The notes under the pieces are model-generated. The model had not been told where the DNA came from, made no database searches, and was given only the letters and a program-made list of their open reading frames with translations. Made by a program: the position numbers and the translations under genes. DNA of 52,127 nucleotides, taken from positions 12,687 through 64,813 of the forward strand of contig VXNZ01000029.1 in assembly GCA_009840355.1 (NCBI GenBank), read 5' to 3'. Source of the stretch: Chloroflexota bacterium (lineage in GTDB: Bacteria; Chloroflexota; Dehalococcoidia; Lucifugimonadales; JADFKI01). Shown piece by piece: positions 1-8,090 of this stretch. The stretch's first letter is position 1. Every line of letters starts with the position of its first letter.

Positions 1-268
1 GCCTCTGCTTGGTGCGGCTGCGAACGGTCATACCGAAATAGCTAGAGCACTCATCGATGCCGGTGCCGATTTCAATTCTAGTAATCAGGATGGTGTTACG
101 CCTCTGCTTGGTGCGGCTGCGAACGGTCATACCGAAATAGCTAGAGCACTCATCACTGCCGGCGCTGATTTTAATTCAGGCAATCACGACGGCATTACGC
201 CTCTGCACGCTGCGACTGTAAACGGTTATACTGAAATAGTCAGCATACTCATATCTGCTGGTGCCTAG
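1..268 (+). CDS. Ankyrin-repeat protein, C-terminal fragment
   Basis: The frame is open from the window edge (first full codon at base 2) to a TAG at 266-268, so only the last 88 residues are seen. They form almost three ankyrin repeats of 33 residues; each carries the TPL..AA..G...I...LI.AGA pattern, for example TPLLGAAANGHTEIARAL. Ankyrin repeats are helix-turn-helix scaffolds for protein-protein contacts; the partner cannot be deduced. At DNA level repeats 1 and 2 (bases 2-55 and 101-154) are identical over 54 bases at a 99-base period, which points to recent duplication. The third repeat has diverged. The stop overlaps the stop of the converging zinc-ribbon gene by four bases. The start and any N-terminal signal or catalytic domain lie outside the window. 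Confidence 0.9.
   Translation, partial: PLLGAAANGHTEIARALIDAGADFNSSNQDGVTPLLGAAANGHTEIARALITAGADFNSGNHDGITPLHAATVNGYTEIVSILISAGA
2..265 (+). repeat. 99-bp tandem repeats encoding ankyrin units
   Basis: Units begin at bases 2, 101 and 200. The first 54 bases of units 1 and 2 are identical; unit 3 keeps the codon pattern but has many substitutions. The array continues off the left edge of the window. Confidence 0.85.
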
Positions 269-453
269 TTCGATTCAGAGATAATCACCTCATCCACCAC
301 CCGTTCCGCCCACGCCTTCAGGTCGTCGTAGATGTCTTCGCCGCAGCGCGGGCATTCTAGGTCCCCAAAGCGCACCCGCACACCACATTCGGGGCAGGGT
401 ATCGGATCAGCCAGCGCGTTCATCACCACCTGTATCTGCTCTTCGGTTGCCAT
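265..453 (-). CDS. Zinc-ribbon mini-protein (62 aa)
   Basis: A 62-residue protein with two CPxCG knuckles, CPECG at about residues 20-24 and CPRCG at about 34-38. This is a typical small zinc ribbon that would bind one Zn ion through four cysteines. The acidic, helical C-terminus contains no membrane segment or signal. Such proteins are usually cytoplasmic, and many have no assigned role; I do not recognise a specific family. The start is ATG at 453-451. The stop overlaps the ankyrin gene stop by four bases (convergent genes). The next gene in the same direction lies upstream at 502-1533 with about 48 bases between, so the two may be cotranscribed. Confidence 0.7.
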   Translation of the reverse strand: MATEEQIQVVMNALADPIPCPECGVRVRFGDLECPRCGEDIYDDLKAWAERVVDEVIISESN

Positions 454-501
454 CTGATTCGCACCTTATCCTATCAATCCCGTTTATCCTGTTAGCCTCG
501 T

Positions 502-1533
502 CTATTGCAAAGGCAGGGGCGGTTGCAGCCACTTGCCGGTGCGGTTGACTTCTATCTCGGTTATCCACTTCACCCACTCAAAGCCGCGCTTGTCGTGCGC
601 CACTAGCCGCAATGGGAAGCCGTGTCCGTGCGACAGTCGCTCGTCGCCGACATGCGTCGCAAGGATGTACTCGTTCGCTTCTGACATCGAGAAACGGCGG
701 TAGTATCCGGTAACCGAGCGCACCGTTACGCTCGCCGCGTCTTTGTCCGGCTGCGCCGCGCGAAGTAGATCGGAGAGCGCAATGCCGCGCCATATCTGCG
801 TGGAATGCCAGCCGCCGGTGCAGTCTATCGTCGCGGTCGCGGTCGTAGTCTCGGCGTCCGTGATGTCAGCGTAGCGTATGCTCGTCGGGTTCGCCACGGC
901 GCCGCCGATGTTCAGTCGCCAAGCGTCTGCGTCGATTGGGCGCGGATTATCGTTCAGCCACGATGTCAGTGGAAATGCGTTGCCGGTGAAACTGCCCGCT
1001 TCGTAAGAGCCGGTGAAACGCCGTGTGGCGCCGCTTAGCCCGCCGACACTCGCTGCCACCTCGCCTGCGCGCCATAGCGCCGCAGATGCTATTGCCAGAC
1101 CCGCGAATCGCAGGAATGTGCGCCTGTCCACCCAGAATCGCAGCGGGAAACCACGCGTGTGATAGAGCGAGTGCCAGATGAGTATCGGGAGCAGCAGTGC
1201 GCCGATGTATATGTGCCAGCTGACGCCGCTGAACAGCCAGTAGGAATACGGACCGACGAACGACCACGCAAAGCCCAGTGCAAGCGTTGCCAGCAGGGCG
1301 ACCGCCAGGACGATGGACGCCGTGCGCGGCGCAGCGCTGCGATGCCAGCGCAATGACCGGATTACATTAGCGGCCTTCCACACAAGAACCGCCACGATGC
1401 CCCAGCCAGCGATTCTGTGCGCGAGTATGAACACCGCCTCGTCCGGCGAGTTCGACACAAGCCCGAAGAAGCCGCTCACCAACTCCACGCCGATGAGCGC
1501 CAAGAGCAGGGTGTTCGCCCACGGAAATCTCAC
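502..1533 (-). CDS. Cytochrome b-type membrane domain fused to sulfite-oxidase-fold molybdopterin oxidoreductase
   Basis: 343 residues. The N-terminal half (about 1-125) has four hydrophobic segments with histidines suited to haem b ligation (H39, H107, H121, H125), as in YedZ/cytochrome b561-like modules. A fifth hydrophobic stretch (about 143-155) leads into a C-terminal sulfite oxidase-type molybdopterin domain. That domain carries the hallmark cysteine in IDCTGGWHSTQIWRG (C238), followed by a GIALSDLL segment typical of the fold. The expected role is a membrane-anchored molybdoenzyme passing electrons to or from a b-type haem; the substrate (sulfite, methionine sulfoxide or other) is unknown. 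It combines the MsrP and MsrQ functions in one chain, with haem domain first and no Tat signal. The start is GTG at 1533, preceded by GGGAG. The gene ends close to the zinc-ribbon gene. Confidence 0.75.
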   Translation of the reverse strand: MRFPWANTLLLALIGVELVSGFFGLVSNSPDEAVFILAHRIAGWGIVAVLVWKAANVIRSLRWHRSAAPRTASIVLAVALLATLALGFAWSFVGPYSYWLFSGVSWHIYIGALLLPILIWHSLYHTRGFPLRFWVDRRTFLRFAGLAIASAALWRAGEVAASVGGLSGATRRFTGSYEAGSFTGNAFPLTSWLNDNPRPIDADAWRLNIGGAVANPTSIRYADITDAETTTATATIDCTGGWHSTQIWRGIALSDLLRAAQPDKDAASVTVRSVTGYYRRFSMSEANEYILATHVGDERLSHGHGFPLRLVAHDKRGFEWVKWITEIEVNRTGKWLQPPLPLQ

Positions 1534-1609
1534 ATCCCGTTCTCCCTGTCAACTTCGGGCTGCTTGTCTATGCTTGCTTGCTGTCTAGTCGCGTTTATGC
1601 CAGCCGCGA

Positions 1610-2542
1610 TTAGCCCTCGTTCGCCATCACATCGACGAGCTCCTGCACGGCGTCTGCGGAGTGCTTCAGCGCCGCCATCTCGTCATCGTTCAGGTCGAAC
1701 TCGATGACTTCGACAACGCCACTCGCGCCGAGCTTGACCGGCACACCGACGAACAGACCATCGACGCCGTACTCGCCTTCGAGCAGCGCGGTGCAGGGCA
1801 AAATCTCGTTCTTGTCCAGCAGAATCGCCTCGACCATCTGCGCGATGGCCGCGGACGGCGCATAGTACGCGCTGCCGGTCTTCAGGTAGTTGACGATTTC
1901 AGCGCCGCCGTCTCGCGTTCGCTGCACAATCTCTTCGAGGCGGTCCGCTTCGATCAGGTTGGCGACGGGAATGCCGCCGACCGTTGTGCTGCCTACGACC
2001 GGCACCATCGTGTCGCCGTGCCCGCCCAATACATATGCTTCTATGGAGTTGACGGATACGCTTAACTCCTCGGCGAGGAAGGTGCGGAAACGCGCAGTGT
2101 CGAGGATGCCCGCCATGCCCACGATGCGGTTCTTCGGAAATCCACTGACCTGATGCGCGCGCTGCGCCATCGCGTCAAGCGGGTTCGTAACCGGCAGGAT
2201 GATGCATTCCGGCGAGTGCTTGACCACTTCTTCCACCACACTTCCGACGATGCGCATATTTGTCAGCAGCAGGTCGTCGCGGCTCATGCCCGGTCGTCGT
2301 GCGATTCCCGATGTGATGACTACGATATCCGAGCTGGTGGTCTCTTCGTAGCCGTTCGTGCCCACTATGGTGGCGTCCGAGCCGAGCACGGGTCCTGACT
2401 CCAGAATATCAAGCGCCTTGCCTTGTGGCAGCCCGTCCACGATGTCCACGAGGACGACATCGGCGTATCCCCTGTCGAATATGCGCTGTGCCGTCGTCGC
2501 TCCGACATTGCCCGCGCCCACCACCGTTACTTTGCTTCGCAT
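1610..2542 (-). CDS. mdh: Malate dehydrogenase
   Basis: 310 residues, the usual length of the LDH-like bacterial malate dehydrogenases. It interconverts malate and oxaloacetate with NAD in the TCA cycle. The N-terminal Rossmann motif [13 protein letters not shown], the [17 protein letters not shown] loop with substrate arginines, the VTNPLDAM segment and the active-site [10 protein letters not shown] (catalytic His) are all present. The start is ATG at 2542, with GGGAG about 11 bases upstream. It lies 107 bases downstream of isocitrate dehydrogenase on the same strand and forms a TCA-linked cluster with the carboxyltransferase genes further upstream. Confidence 0.93.
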   Translation of the reverse strand: MRSKVTVVGAGNVGATTAQRIFDRGYADVVLVDIVDGLPQGKALDILESGPVLGSDATIVGTNGYEETTSSDIVVITSGIARRPGMSRDDLLLTNMRIVGSVVEEVVKHSPECIILPVTNPLDAMAQRAHQVSGFPKNRIVGMAGILDTARFRTFLAEELSVSVNSIEAYVLGGHGDTMVPVVGSTTVGGIPVANLIEADRLEEIVQRTRDGGAEIVNYLKTGSAYYAPSAAIAQMVEAILLDKNEILPCTALLEGEYGVDGLFVGVPVKLGASGVVEVIEFDLNDDEMAALKHSADAVQELVDVMANEG

Positions 2543-2649
2543 TGTCTATATTCTCCCGGCTTCTGTCCGTGTGTTCGTTTCAAGCGCCGCCCCCTTGAGC
2601 GCTAACATTCGCGCCGCAAGGGGGCCTGTCGATACCCGCGACCTAGCGT

Positions 2650-3858
2650 CTAGCCCTGTGCCGCGACATATTCGTCCCAGCGCGCTTCGACATTCGGGTC
2701 TTCGACGGTTTCCATGATGTACTTACCGAACTCGGCGCTCGTAACGCCGGTATCGCGACCCGTCATCACCATCTTGCGCTCGTACTGCCCGCAGATGTCC
2801 AGCGCCTTGTGCAACTTGCCGCCCAGCGCTTCGAAACCGATGTGTTCTAGCATCATCGCGCCTGCGCGCACCAGCGAGCTCGGGTCGGCGAAGTGTGCCC
2901 TGCCGGTCTCGACCATTCGCGGCGCGCTGCCGTGAATCGCCTCAAACATGCCGTATCGCTTGCCGATGTTCGCGCTTCCCGCCGTGCCTACGCCGCCCTG
3001 AATCTGCGCCGCTTCGTCGGTCAGGATGTCGCCGTACAGATTCGGCAACGCTAGAACTTGGAAGTCCTTCTGCCGTGCCGGATTGATGAGCGCGGCGGTC
3101 ATAATGTCAATGTACCAGCCGTCCCATTCGATGCCGGGGTACCGCTCGCTGACCATTCGCGCGGTGTCCAGGAATTTGCCGTCGGTCGTCTTGACGACAT
3201 TCGCCTTGGTTACTATCGTAACACGCTCTCTGCCTGTGCGCTGCGCGTGCGCGAACGCCGCGTCGATGATGCGCTCGGCGCCCTGACTGGTGATTACGCG
3301 GAAGTCAATCGCGAGGTCGTCGGACACGTTCAAGCCCTGACTGCCGACCGCGTACATGTCTTCTGTGTTCTCGCGGAAGAATGTCCAGTCAATGCCTTGG
3401 CTGGGAACGCGCACCGGTCGCACATTGGCGAATAGGTCCAATTCCTTGCGCATTGACACATTCGCGCTCTCGATGTTCGGCCAACCGTCGCCTTGTTCAG
3501 GCGTGTGGGTCGGACCCTTCAGCGTTACATGGCACTGCTTGATTTCGGCGAGAACATCGTCCGGGATGGATTGCATCTTCGCGGCGCGATTCTCGATGGT
3601 CAGCCCGTCGATGACTCTGAACTCAACCTTGCCGGACGCCACTTCGTCGCGCAGCAGGTACTCTAAGACGGTCTGCGTTTCCGCGCTGATGGTGGGGCCA
3701 ATGCCGTCGCCGCCCAGCATGCCAATGATGATGGGGCTGACATCGGAATAGTCAACCCAGTCGCCTTCTTCTTTCAGACGCTCGGCACGCTCCAGTTGCT
3801 GCTGCAAGACAGTTCCGAAGTGCTCTTTCGCAGCTTCGATTGATTGTGTGTTGTCCAC
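2650..3858 (-). CDS. icd: Isocitrate dehydrogenase (isocitrate/isopropylmalate dehydrogenase family)
   Basis: 402 residues. Family hallmarks are the phosphate/substrate region RENTEDMYAVG, the metal-binding stretch around LPNLYGDILTDEAAQIQGG, and the nucleotide-site segment AIHGSAPRM near the C-terminus. The enzyme decarboxylates isocitrate to 2-oxoglutarate. Length and the FRENTEDMY context favour isocitrate dehydrogenase over 3-isopropylmalate dehydrogenase; NADP versus NAD preference cannot be settled by eye. An N-terminal extension of about 45 residues precedes the conserved IIGMLGGDGIGP start of the fold. The start is GTG at 3858 with AAAGGAG 6-7 bases upstream. It sits between the biotin carboxyltransferase gene and mdh. 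Confidence 0.85.
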   Translation of the reverse strand: MDNTQSIEAAKEHFGTVLQQQLERAERLKEEGDWVDYSDVSPIIIGMLGGDGIGPTISAETQTVLEYLLRDEVASGKVEFRVIDGLTIENRAAKMQSIPDDVLAEIKQCHVTLKGPTHTPEQGDGWPNIESANVSMRKELDLFANVRPVRVPSQGIDWTFFRENTEDMYAVGSQGLNVSDDLAIDFRVITSQGAERIIDAAFAHAQRTGRERVTIVTKANVVKTTDGKFLDTARMVSERYPGIEWDGWYIDIMTAALINPARQKDFQVLALPNLYGDILTDEAAQIQGGVGTAGSANIGKRYGMFEAIHGSAPRMVETGRAHFADPSSLVRAGAMMLEHIGFEALGGKLHKALDICGQYERKMVMTGRDTGVTSAEFGKYIMETVEDPNVEARWDEYVAAQG

Positions 3859-4072
3859 GCCGACTCCTTTCGCTTACCGGCAGCGTTGCCAGTATGCTGA
3901 TAGTGTATTGCCGATTGCCTATCGCCGAATGCGTTATGCGTTATGCCTTTGACTGATACCTTTGACTTATTCCTAATATCTATTCTTGGTGATGCGAATC
4001 GCGGGGCGTTAATGCTCTGTGTGATGTGTCTTGCGCGAATATCGCCAGGGAAACGTATTCTTAGTGAATCAC

Positions 4073-5968
4073 CTATGTCGATATGACGGCGAGAACGGCG
4101 TCTCGCGCGACGGTTGCGCCAATATCGGCGACTAGCGCCTTCACCGTGCCGCTTGCCGGTGCGGGCAGTGTGTTTTCCATCTTCATCGCTTCCAGCACCA
4201 CGAAGTCGTCGCCCTCCGTGATCGGTTGCCCCTCTTCGACGGCGTATCGCAGCACTACACCCGGTATCGGCGCGATCACCGCAACTTCGTTCGCTGCTAC
4301 GGCAGCCGGGCTTGCAGACGCCGATTCTCGCTGCGATTTTGGCTCGGGTGTAGGTGCAGCATCTTCTGCCATTTGCCGGCGCGACCGGCGTTCCATGCTC
4401 ACCGTGGTTGCGCGCGCAGTAGCTGTCTGAACAACCGCACCGCTATCGTTCGCGTGCGGCTCTACTTCCACCTCGAAATGTGCGCCGTCCACGTACACGT
4501 TGAAGACGCGCGCATCCGGGCTGCGTTCTCTGTCGGTTTGTGGTGAGGCTGTTGCTGCGCCGTCGTCGTCCGTATCGGTGCGTGGCTTCATCTCGTCCGG
4601 CATTGGGTCGAGCCCGTGCTTGATTCGCAGAAATGTCATGCCGGTTGTCGGATACAGCGCGTAGATTAGGGCGTCTTCGATGTTGTCCGTCATGTGCTTG
4701 ACGGCATCGCGCGCGCCGTCCAATTCGGGTGGCAATTGCGAATAGTCCGCGCCTTCCTTCGGAGCATCGCCAAGCGCTCTTTCGCGCAGAATTGGCGATA
4801 CTTCGCCCGGCGGCGTGCCGTACTTGCCTGCCACATAGTCGCGTACGGGCCCGGTTACCATCCCATAGCGGCCGAATAGTACGTTGTTCACTGCCTGTGA
4901 GCCTGTCATTTGGCTCAACGGCGTCACGAGCGGCGGATAACCCATATCCCTGCGCGTGCGCGGAATCTCCGCAAGCACTTCGTCGAGCCGGTCGATGGCA
5001 TCCGCTTCGCGCAATTGGGACACAAGGTTGCTCATCATGCCGCCCGGTATCTGGTGGTCGAGCGTGCGAGCGTCTATCACTGCCACGCGCGCGCTTTGCA
5101 ATTCTCGGCGATACTTGGGCAACACGTTCTCGAAGTAGTCGTCGATTTCCAACACTTTGTCGAAATCTATGCGCAGCTCCCGTTCGCCGCCGCGCAATGC
5201 GAACAATAGAGGCTCGATTGCGGGCTGCGCCGTTCTTAGCGCAAGTGGTGCACAGCAGGTGTCCACACCGTCCACGCCCGCTTCGATCGCCTTCAGAACC
5301 GACATCGCCGCCATGCCGCTGGTGTAGTGCGTGTGTAATTGCAAGGGCACATCGACAGCCTTCTTCAGCGCGCCGATGAGCGTGTAGGCGTCGTAAGGCG
5401 CAAGCAGCCCGCCCATATCCTTTATGCAGATGCTATCCGCGCCAAGCGCTTCGTATTCCTTCGCCTTGCCGAGATAGTAGTCTAGGTTGTAATACGGCCC
5501 GCCGAGCCTGCCTTCTTCGGTTACCGAGTAGCAGATCGCCATTTGCAGATGTTTGCCGGCATTCTTGACTGCCGCCGCCGCGCGCTGAACATTCGCCGTG
5601 TCGTTGAGCGCGTCGAACACGCGGAAGATGTCGATGCCGACAGCCGCGGACTGCGCCACGAAGGCGTCAACGACATCGTTCGCGTATGCGCGATAGCCGA
5701 CGAGCGACTGACCGCGCAGCAGCATGGACAGAGGCGTGTTGGGTATCAAGCTCTTCAGCACGCGCAGTCGTTCCCAAGGGTCTTCGCCAAGAAAGCGCGT
5801 GGTGGCGTCGAATGTCGCGCCGCCCCAGACTTCCATCGCATCGAAGCCCGCAGCGTCCATCGTGGGCGCGATGTCCACCATGTCTTCGAGACGAAGCCGC
5901 GTAGCCATCAGACTCTGATGCCCGTCGCGCAATGTCGTATCGGTTATCTTTACTGCGCTTGCTGCCAT
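4073..5968 (-). CDS. 5S-type carboxyltransferase fused to a biotin carrier domain (OadA/PycB-like)
   Basis: 631 residues. Residues about 5-290 form the pyruvate/oxaloacetate carboxyltransferase TIM barrel, opening with KITDTTLRDGHQSLMATRLR and including HTHYTSGMA (metal-binding histidines). A conserved carboxylase domain (PYC/OADA) follows to about 460. A Ser/Thr/Ala-rich linker leads to a C-terminal biotinyl domain with EAMKMENTLPAPASG; K596 is the expected biotinylated lysine. The same architecture occurs in oxaloacetate decarboxylase alpha, pyruvate carboxylase subunit B, and the 5S plus 1.3S parts of transcarboxylase. Upstream in the same direction is a PccB/12S-type carboxyltransferase with a coupled small protein. 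No biotin carboxylase and no OadB membrane pump is present, so transcarboxylase-like exchange between methylmalonyl-CoA and pyruvate is an attractive inference. Confidence 0.85.
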   Translation of the reverse strand: MAASAVKITDTTLRDGHQSLMATRLRLEDMVDIAPTMDAAGFDAMEVWGGATFDATTRFLGEDPWERLRVLKSLIPNTPLSMLLRGQSLVGYRAYANDVVDAFVAQSAAVGIDIFRVFDALNDTANVQRAAAAVKNAGKHLQMAICYSVTEEGRLGGPYYNLDYYLGKAKEYEALGADSICIKDMGGLLAPYDAYTLIGALKKAVDVPLQLHTHYTSGMAAMSVLKAIEAGVDGVDTCCAPLALRTAQPAIEPLLFALRGGERELRIDFDKVLEIDDYFENVLPKYRRELQSARVAVIDARTLDHQIPGGMMSNLVSQLREADAIDRLDEVLAEIPRTRRDMGYPPLVTPLSQMTGSQAVNNVLFGRYGMVTGPVRDYVAGKYGTPPGEVSPILRERALGDAPKEGADYSQLPPELDGARDAVKHMTDNIEDALIYALYPTTGMTFLRIKHGLDPMPDEMKPRTDTDDDGAATASPQTDRERSPDARVFNVYVDGAHFEVEVEPHANDSGAVVQTATARATTVSMERRSRRQMAEDAAPTPEPKSQRESASASPAAVAANEVAVIAPIPGVVLRYAVEEGQPITEGDDFVVLEAMKMENTLPAPASGTVKALVADIGATVARDAVLAVIST

Positions 5969-6051
5969 ATCGTCAGCCCTTGCTATCGAAATCTATCGTC
6001 TGCCAGTGCCAGTATTATGCCGGTGCCGTCTTCTGCCAGCGCTAGACTCGT

Positions 6052-6300
6052 TTACCAGCGTCCCGTCCATGAGCGTGGACGCGCCGCGAATGCGCTACCA
6101 TTGCCGAACACTTCAGGCATTGTGCTGCGCCGCCATGCACTTATGCCGGCGTCGCCAGAATCATCGCCGCCTCGCGTATCACCCATCAGCCCCACAGCGC
6201 GCGCCTCGTTGTCGAGGTACGCCTGCACAGCCGCGACGACTGCCGCGAGCGTGCCTGGTGCCACAGCGCTTGCGGTGCTCTGCGTCCGTGTGATGCGCAT
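6052..6300 (-). CDS. Small protein coupled to acyl-CoA carboxyltransferase (possible accessory subunit)
   Basis: 82 residues from ATG at 6300. Its A is shared with the TGA stop of the carboxyltransferase gene (TGATG), a classic translational coupling. A GTG one codon upstream (6303) is a possible alternative start. The first half (APGTLAAVVAAVQAYLDNE) looks like an amphipathic helix. The second half is Gly/Asp then Trp/Arg rich (ISAWRR near residue 54, RSWTGRW at the end). It has no biotin motif and no strong membrane segment. Position between the 12S-like and 5S-like genes suggests an assembly or epsilon-type subunit of the carboxylase complex, but I cannot assign a named family. Confidence 0.65.
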   Translation of the reverse strand: MRITRTQSTASAVAPGTLAAVVAAVQAYLDNEARAVGLMGDTRGGDDSGDAGISAWRRSTMPEVFGNGSAFAARPRSWTGRW

Positions 6301-7862
6301 CACAGCGGAATGATCCCGTGCTTGCGGCGCGGGGATTCTTGCCGCTTGTTCGCGAGCATGTCCAGCGCCCTGTTGACTTTGCTGCGCGTGTCCGCCGGGT
6401 CGATCACATCATCGATCAGCCCGTGCGCCGCAGCGATGTATGGGTTGACCAGCCGATCGCTGTATTCCTGCACGAGCCGCTCGCGCAGCGCGTCCGGGTT
6501 GTCCGCAGCCTGTATTTCCGCGCGGTGCATAATGTTCACCGCGCCGTCCGGTCCCATCACCGCAATCTCGGCGGTGGGCCAGGCGTAGTTGATGTCGCCT
6601 AGCAAGCCCTTGCTGCTCATCACGATGTACGCGCCACCGTAAGCCTTGCGCGTCAGCACGCTGATTTTCGGCACGGTCGCTTCGGCGTATGCGTAAATCA
6701 GCTTTGCGCCGTGCCGGATGATGCCGCCGTGTTCCTGATGCAGGCCCGGCATGAAACCCGGCACATCGATGAATGTCAGCAGAGGAATGTTGAACGCGTC
6801 GCAGAATCGCACGAAGCGCGCCGCCTTGTCCGATGCGTTGATGTCCAGCACGCCCGCAATGTGCGATGGCTGCTGCGCTACCACGCCCACACTTCTGCCG
6901 TCCATGCGCCCGAACCCGACGATGACATTGCGCGCGAAAGTCTCGTGCACCGGCATGAAATCGCCGTCGTCCACCACGCTTTCAATGATGTGCGCCATGT
7001 TGTACGCGGCGTTGGAATTTTCAGGGATGATGTGCAGCAGTTCGGCGTCGCGCCTGTCCGGGTCATCGGATGACGGTTTACGGGATGGGTCTTCCATGTT
7101 GTTCTGCGGCAGGAACGAAAGCAGCCTTTGCACGGCGGCTATGCTGTCCGCTTCGGTGCGATGCGCGAAGTGCGCCACGCCGCTGCGTGTGGCATGCGCC
7201 GCCGCGCCGCCTAGCCGCTCGTGCGTAACCTCTTCGCCGGTAACCGCCTTGATGACATCAGGTCCCGTGATGTACATCTGCCCGGAGCCGCGCACCATGA
7301 ATATGAAGTCTGTGAGTGCAGGGGAGTATGTTGCGCCGCCGGCTGCAGGTCCCAGCACGACGGAAATCTGCGGAATCACGCCGGATGAACGCACATTACG
7401 CAGGAAGATGTCGGCGTATCCGGCTAGGCTGAGCACGCCCTCCTGGATGCGCGCGCCGCCGGAGTCGATGAGGCCAATCATCGGTGCGCCGCTGTTCGCC
7501 GCCAAGTCCATGACCTTACAGATTTTCTGCCCGACGACCTCAGAAAGCGAGCCGCCTAGCACGGTGAAATCCTGCGAATACGCGAATGTGAGCCGCCCGT
7601 TGACTGTGCCGAAGCCGGTAACAACCGCATCGCCGAGCGATCGCTGATTTTCCAAGCCGAACTCGGTGGAACGGTGCTGCGCGAAGGCGTCTAGCTCCTG
7701 AAAGCTGCCCGTGTCGAAGAGAATGTCGATGCGCTCGCGAGCCGTCTGCTTCCCGCGGCTGTGCTGCGCCTCGATGCGCCGCGCGCCGCCGCCCAACCGA
7801 CCCTGCTCACGCCTCGCGTTGAGGTCGTCCAGCGCCTCATCAACTCTTCTGCGAACAACCAT
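6300..7862 (-). CDS. Acyl-CoA (propionyl/methylmalonyl-CoA) carboxyltransferase, PccB/12S type
   Basis: About 520 residues. It is a crotonase-fold biotin-dependent carboxyltransferase with N- and C-halves. Visible hallmarks are GKQTARERIDILFDTGSF, GGARIQEGV (acyl-CoA oxyanion region), GPAAGGATYSPALTDF, and in the C-half DVPGFMPGLHQEHGGIIRHG and KAYGGAYIVM (biotin-side oxyanion). It fits propionyl-CoA carboxylase beta, methylmalonyl-CoA decarboxylase alpha, or the transcarboxylase 12S subunit. I choose the ATG at 7862 (MVVRRRVDEAL) because the homologous region starts there; a TTG at 7919 would add 19 residues of atypical sequence. The gene is the first of a minus-strand run followed by the 82-residue protein and the 5S/biotin-carrier fusion, and it is divergent from folP. 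Confidence 0.88.
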   Translation of the reverse strand: MVVRRRVDEALDDLNARREQGRLGGGARRIEAQHSRGKQTARERIDILFDTGSFQELDAFAQHRSTEFGLENQRSLGDAVVTGFGTVNGRLTFAYSQDFTVLGGSLSEVVGQKICKVMDLAANSGAPMIGLIDSGGARIQEGVLSLAGYADIFLRNVRSSGVIPQISVVLGPAAGGATYSPALTDFIFMVRGSGQMYITGPDVIKAVTGEEVTHERLGGAAAHATRSGVAHFAHRTEADSIAAVQRLLSFLPQNNMEDPSRKPSSDDPDRRDAELLHIIPENSNAAYNMAHIIESVVDDGDFMPVHETFARNVIVGFGRMDGRSVGVVAQQPSHIAGVLDINASDKAARFVRFCDAFNIPLLTFIDVPGFMPGLHQEHGGIIRHGAKLIYAYAEATVPKISVLTRKAYGGAYIVMSSKGLLGDINYAWPTAEIAVMGPDGAVNIMHRAEIQAADNPDALRERLVQEYSDRLVNPYIAAAHGLIDDVIDPADTRSKVNRALDMLANKRQESPRRKHGIIPL

Positions 7863-8090
7863 ATCTTCTGCCGTTCCGCCATCCTGCGGGCGATTTCTGT
7901 ATGCCCCAGTATGGCGCAATTTATGCGCTTATATCCAAGTGAAAAGGTATCATATAGCGCCACCAGTGGCAAGATAATTCCGATGGCAGGCGGCACCCAT
8001 ATGGATAAGCGATTCGGGGTATAGCTTGCGCTGTGTTAGAATCAACTCCGTCAAAGAAGCCCACTTTCCGAGTCAACGACAGTTTGCTGA

